64,000 nt of DNA from Bradyrhizobium canariense. Its GTDB lineage: Bacteria > Pseudomonadota > Alphaproteobacteria > Rhizobiales > Xanthobacteraceae. The stretch lies in contig NZ_LT629750.1 in the NCBI RefSeq assembly GCF_900105125.1, positions 4,677,001 through 4,741,000 of the forward strand. The letters run 5' to 3'. Both the position numbers and the translations under genes were made by a program. Shown here one piece after another: positions 62,780-64,000 of this stretch. The notes below the pieces were generated by a model that did no database searches, was not told the origin of the DNA, and saw only the letters and a program-made list of their open reading frames with translations. Within the stretch, counting starts at the first letter, position 1, and every line of letters starts with the position of its first letter.

Positions 62780-64000
62780 GTGAGTTTGTGGCGTCGCATT
62801 GTGGAGCGCCTGCCTGCTTCGCCTGCCGGCCGCCGCCGGCTTGCGCAGGTGCTCGCTGCTATTCGCTACGACCTGTCCTGGCGGCTGGCGCGCCCCGGCG
62901 CCTTCCGACAGCGTTTCGAGCATGCCATCGCCACGATGCCGCAGGGCATCTGCCTCTATGATGCGCAAGACAGGCTCGAGCTGGTCAACGAGCAGTTCTG
63001 CAAGATTTACAATCAGCCGATGTCCAGGCTTCGTACGGGCATGCGCCTGTACGACATTCTCGCCGACAGCTGCGCGATCGGCAATTATCCGGGGCGAAGC
63101 GTTGACGATATCTATTCCGCACGAAAGGCTTTCATCGACAAGCGGGAGAAAGGCACGTTCCTGCAGGAGCTCGGCGACGGGCGGTTGATCGCGATCTATC
63201 ATCAGCCGCTCGATGATGGCGGATGGGTCTGCACCTACGAAGACATTACCGAGCGCCGACGCGCCGAGGCGCAGATCGAATTCCTCGCCCAGCATGATGG
63301 CTTGACGCAACTCCCCAATCGCCTGCTGTTCAACGCCCGCCTGGACGATGCGCTGAAGAAAGCCAACGATGGCGTCTCCTGCGCCCTGCTCTGCCTCGAT
63401 CTCGACGGCTTCAAGGACGTGAATGACCGGCTCGGCCACGCGGCAGGAGACGCACTGCTGCAAGAGGTCGCGACGCGATTATTGAAATGCGTCCGCAAGG
63501 ACGACACCGCGGCGCGACTGGGCGGCGACGAATTTGCGATCGTTCTGCCAAACGCTTCCGCCGCCGAAGCCGTCAAGACCGCGCAGCGCGTCACGTCAGC
63601 GCTGAGCGGAACCCATTCGCTTGGCGCATTCGGAGAAGCCCATATCGGCGTCAGCATCGGCATTGCCTGCGCGCCCGAACATGCGACCGAAGCCGACGCC
63701 TTGATGCTGCTTGCCGACAAGGCGCTCTATGCCGCAAAGCACAGCGGACTTGGCATCCCCCGGCTTTATGACGATCAGCTCGAACGCTTCACCTCCGGAT
63801 CGCCGCAGGAATCTTCAGCGATTCGCAAAGGGCGAAGCCTGTCTCCTGCCATCGAGGAACTGCGCAAGGTTGCCGCGCTCGCAAACGATCTTCGCGCCGC
63901 CCTTCACGACGGTCACCTTCATCTTTGCTACCAGCCGATCTACGATTCGATGACCCGCCGGCCGATCGCATTCGAAGCGCTGGCCCGCTGGACGGACCCG
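62780..64000 (+). CDS. PAS-GGDEF-EAL signalling protein (3' end outside the window)
   Basis: An open frame from GTG 62780 to the right edge (407 codons). A helical N-terminus precedes a PAS domain (FEHAIATMPQGICLYDAQDRLELVNEQFCKIY to TYEDITERRRAEAQ). The GGDEF domain (about residues 175-330) starts HDGLTQLPNRLLF and has the active-site motif ARLGGDEFAIVLP with an upstream RKDD inhibitory I-site (RxxD five residues before). The EAL domain begins LHLCYQPIYDSMTRRPIAFEALARWTDP and is cut by the edge. Both c-di-GMP synthase and phosphodiesterase activity are possible; the EAL part can be judged only with the missing sequence. Confidence 0.9.
   Translation, partial: MSLWRRIVERLPASPAGRRRLAQVLAAIRYDLSWRLARPGAFRQRFEHAIATMPQGICLYDAQDRLELVNEQFCKIYNQPMSRLRTGMRLYDILADSCAIGNYPGRSVDDIYSARKAFIDKREKGTFLQELGDGRLIAIYHQPLDDGGWVCTYEDITERRRAEAQIEFLAQHDGLTQLPNRLLFNARLDDALKKANDGVSCALLCLDLDGFKDVNDRLGHAAGDALLQEVATRLLKCVRKDDTAARLGGDEFAIVLPNASAAEAVKTAQRVTSALSGTHSLGAFGEAHIGVSIGIACAPEHATEADALMLLADKALYAAKHSGLGIPRLYDDQLERFTSGSPQESSAIRKGRSLSPAIEELRKVAALANDLRAALHDGHLHLCYQPIYDSMTRRPIAFEALARWTDP

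Overview
The window reads as chromosome of a Bradyrhizobium-like alphaproteobacterium (Bradyrhizobiaceae; close relatives such as Rhodopseudomonas or Afipia are possible). The evidence is the high-GC coding style over most of the window, the cytochrome aa3 cluster order, the class I lysyl-tRNA synthetase, several small secreted proteins of a kind I associate with Bradyrhizobium, and many dispersed palindromic intergenic repeats. No rRNA, tRNA, CRISPR array or prophage was seen.

Positions 1-11,400 look accessory: they are visibly more AT-rich and loosely packed. They hold a PepSY membrane protein cut by the left edge, a TonB-dependent siderophore receptor and an AraC regulator (an iron-uptake unit), a run of small secreted proteins of unknown function, an isoprenylcysteine-methyltransferase-like membrane protein, an OprP-type porin, and a decayed ABC substrate-binding gene.

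Positions 11,430-18,040, all minus strand, form the cytochrome c oxidase cluster ctaC-ctaD-ctaB-small membrane protein-ctaG-ctaE, then a clear hairpin terminator, then DUF983 and SURF1. A SCO copper chaperone lies far away, near 59.2 kb. Next come an invasion-associated locus B protein with its own terminator, tldD-lepB (overlapping), a YjbR protein and a nucleotidyltransferase. A complete 848-bp IS5-family element (IS427 type, frameshifted transposase) is inserted exactly at the stop codon of a PAN-domain secreted protein. Glutathione synthesis (gshA) and a divergent marR/gst pair with repeated TGCA-N2-TGCA boxes follow.

Positions 27-32.5 kb are a fatty-acid beta-oxidation operon (acyl-CoA dehydrogenase, thiolase, FadB/FadJ-type bifunctional enzyme). 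A 1,106-residue PodJ-like coiled-coil/Sel1 polar protein, a TauE/SafE exporter overlapping its usual TIGR02186 partner, a TetR regulator, a membrane desaturase, and a divergent LysR/EamA pair follow.

Positions 42.1-49.6 kb hold a four-part ligase-associated DNA-repair module: metallophosphoesterase PdeM, Lhr-type helicase, MBL exonuclease and ATP-dependent DNA ligase, with a TPR-methyltransferase between its two arms. A palindromic repeat sits in-frame inside the ligase gene. The remainder contains a DUF6460-like protein, an MBL hydrolase, a MATE transporter, pyrD with DUF952, an S24/LexA-like regulator followed by a uracil-DNA-glycosylase-like gene, a class II aldolase, lysS, an orphan amino-acid-type binding protein, SCO, a ClpP-fold secreted protein, an FAD dehydrogenase, and a PAS-GGDEF-EAL protein cut by the right edge.

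The most distinctive feature is the dense set of at least six families of palindromic repeats. Two copies enter coding sequence (the ligase insertion and the C-terminal tail of the ClpP-like protein), and one marks the IS insertion point.
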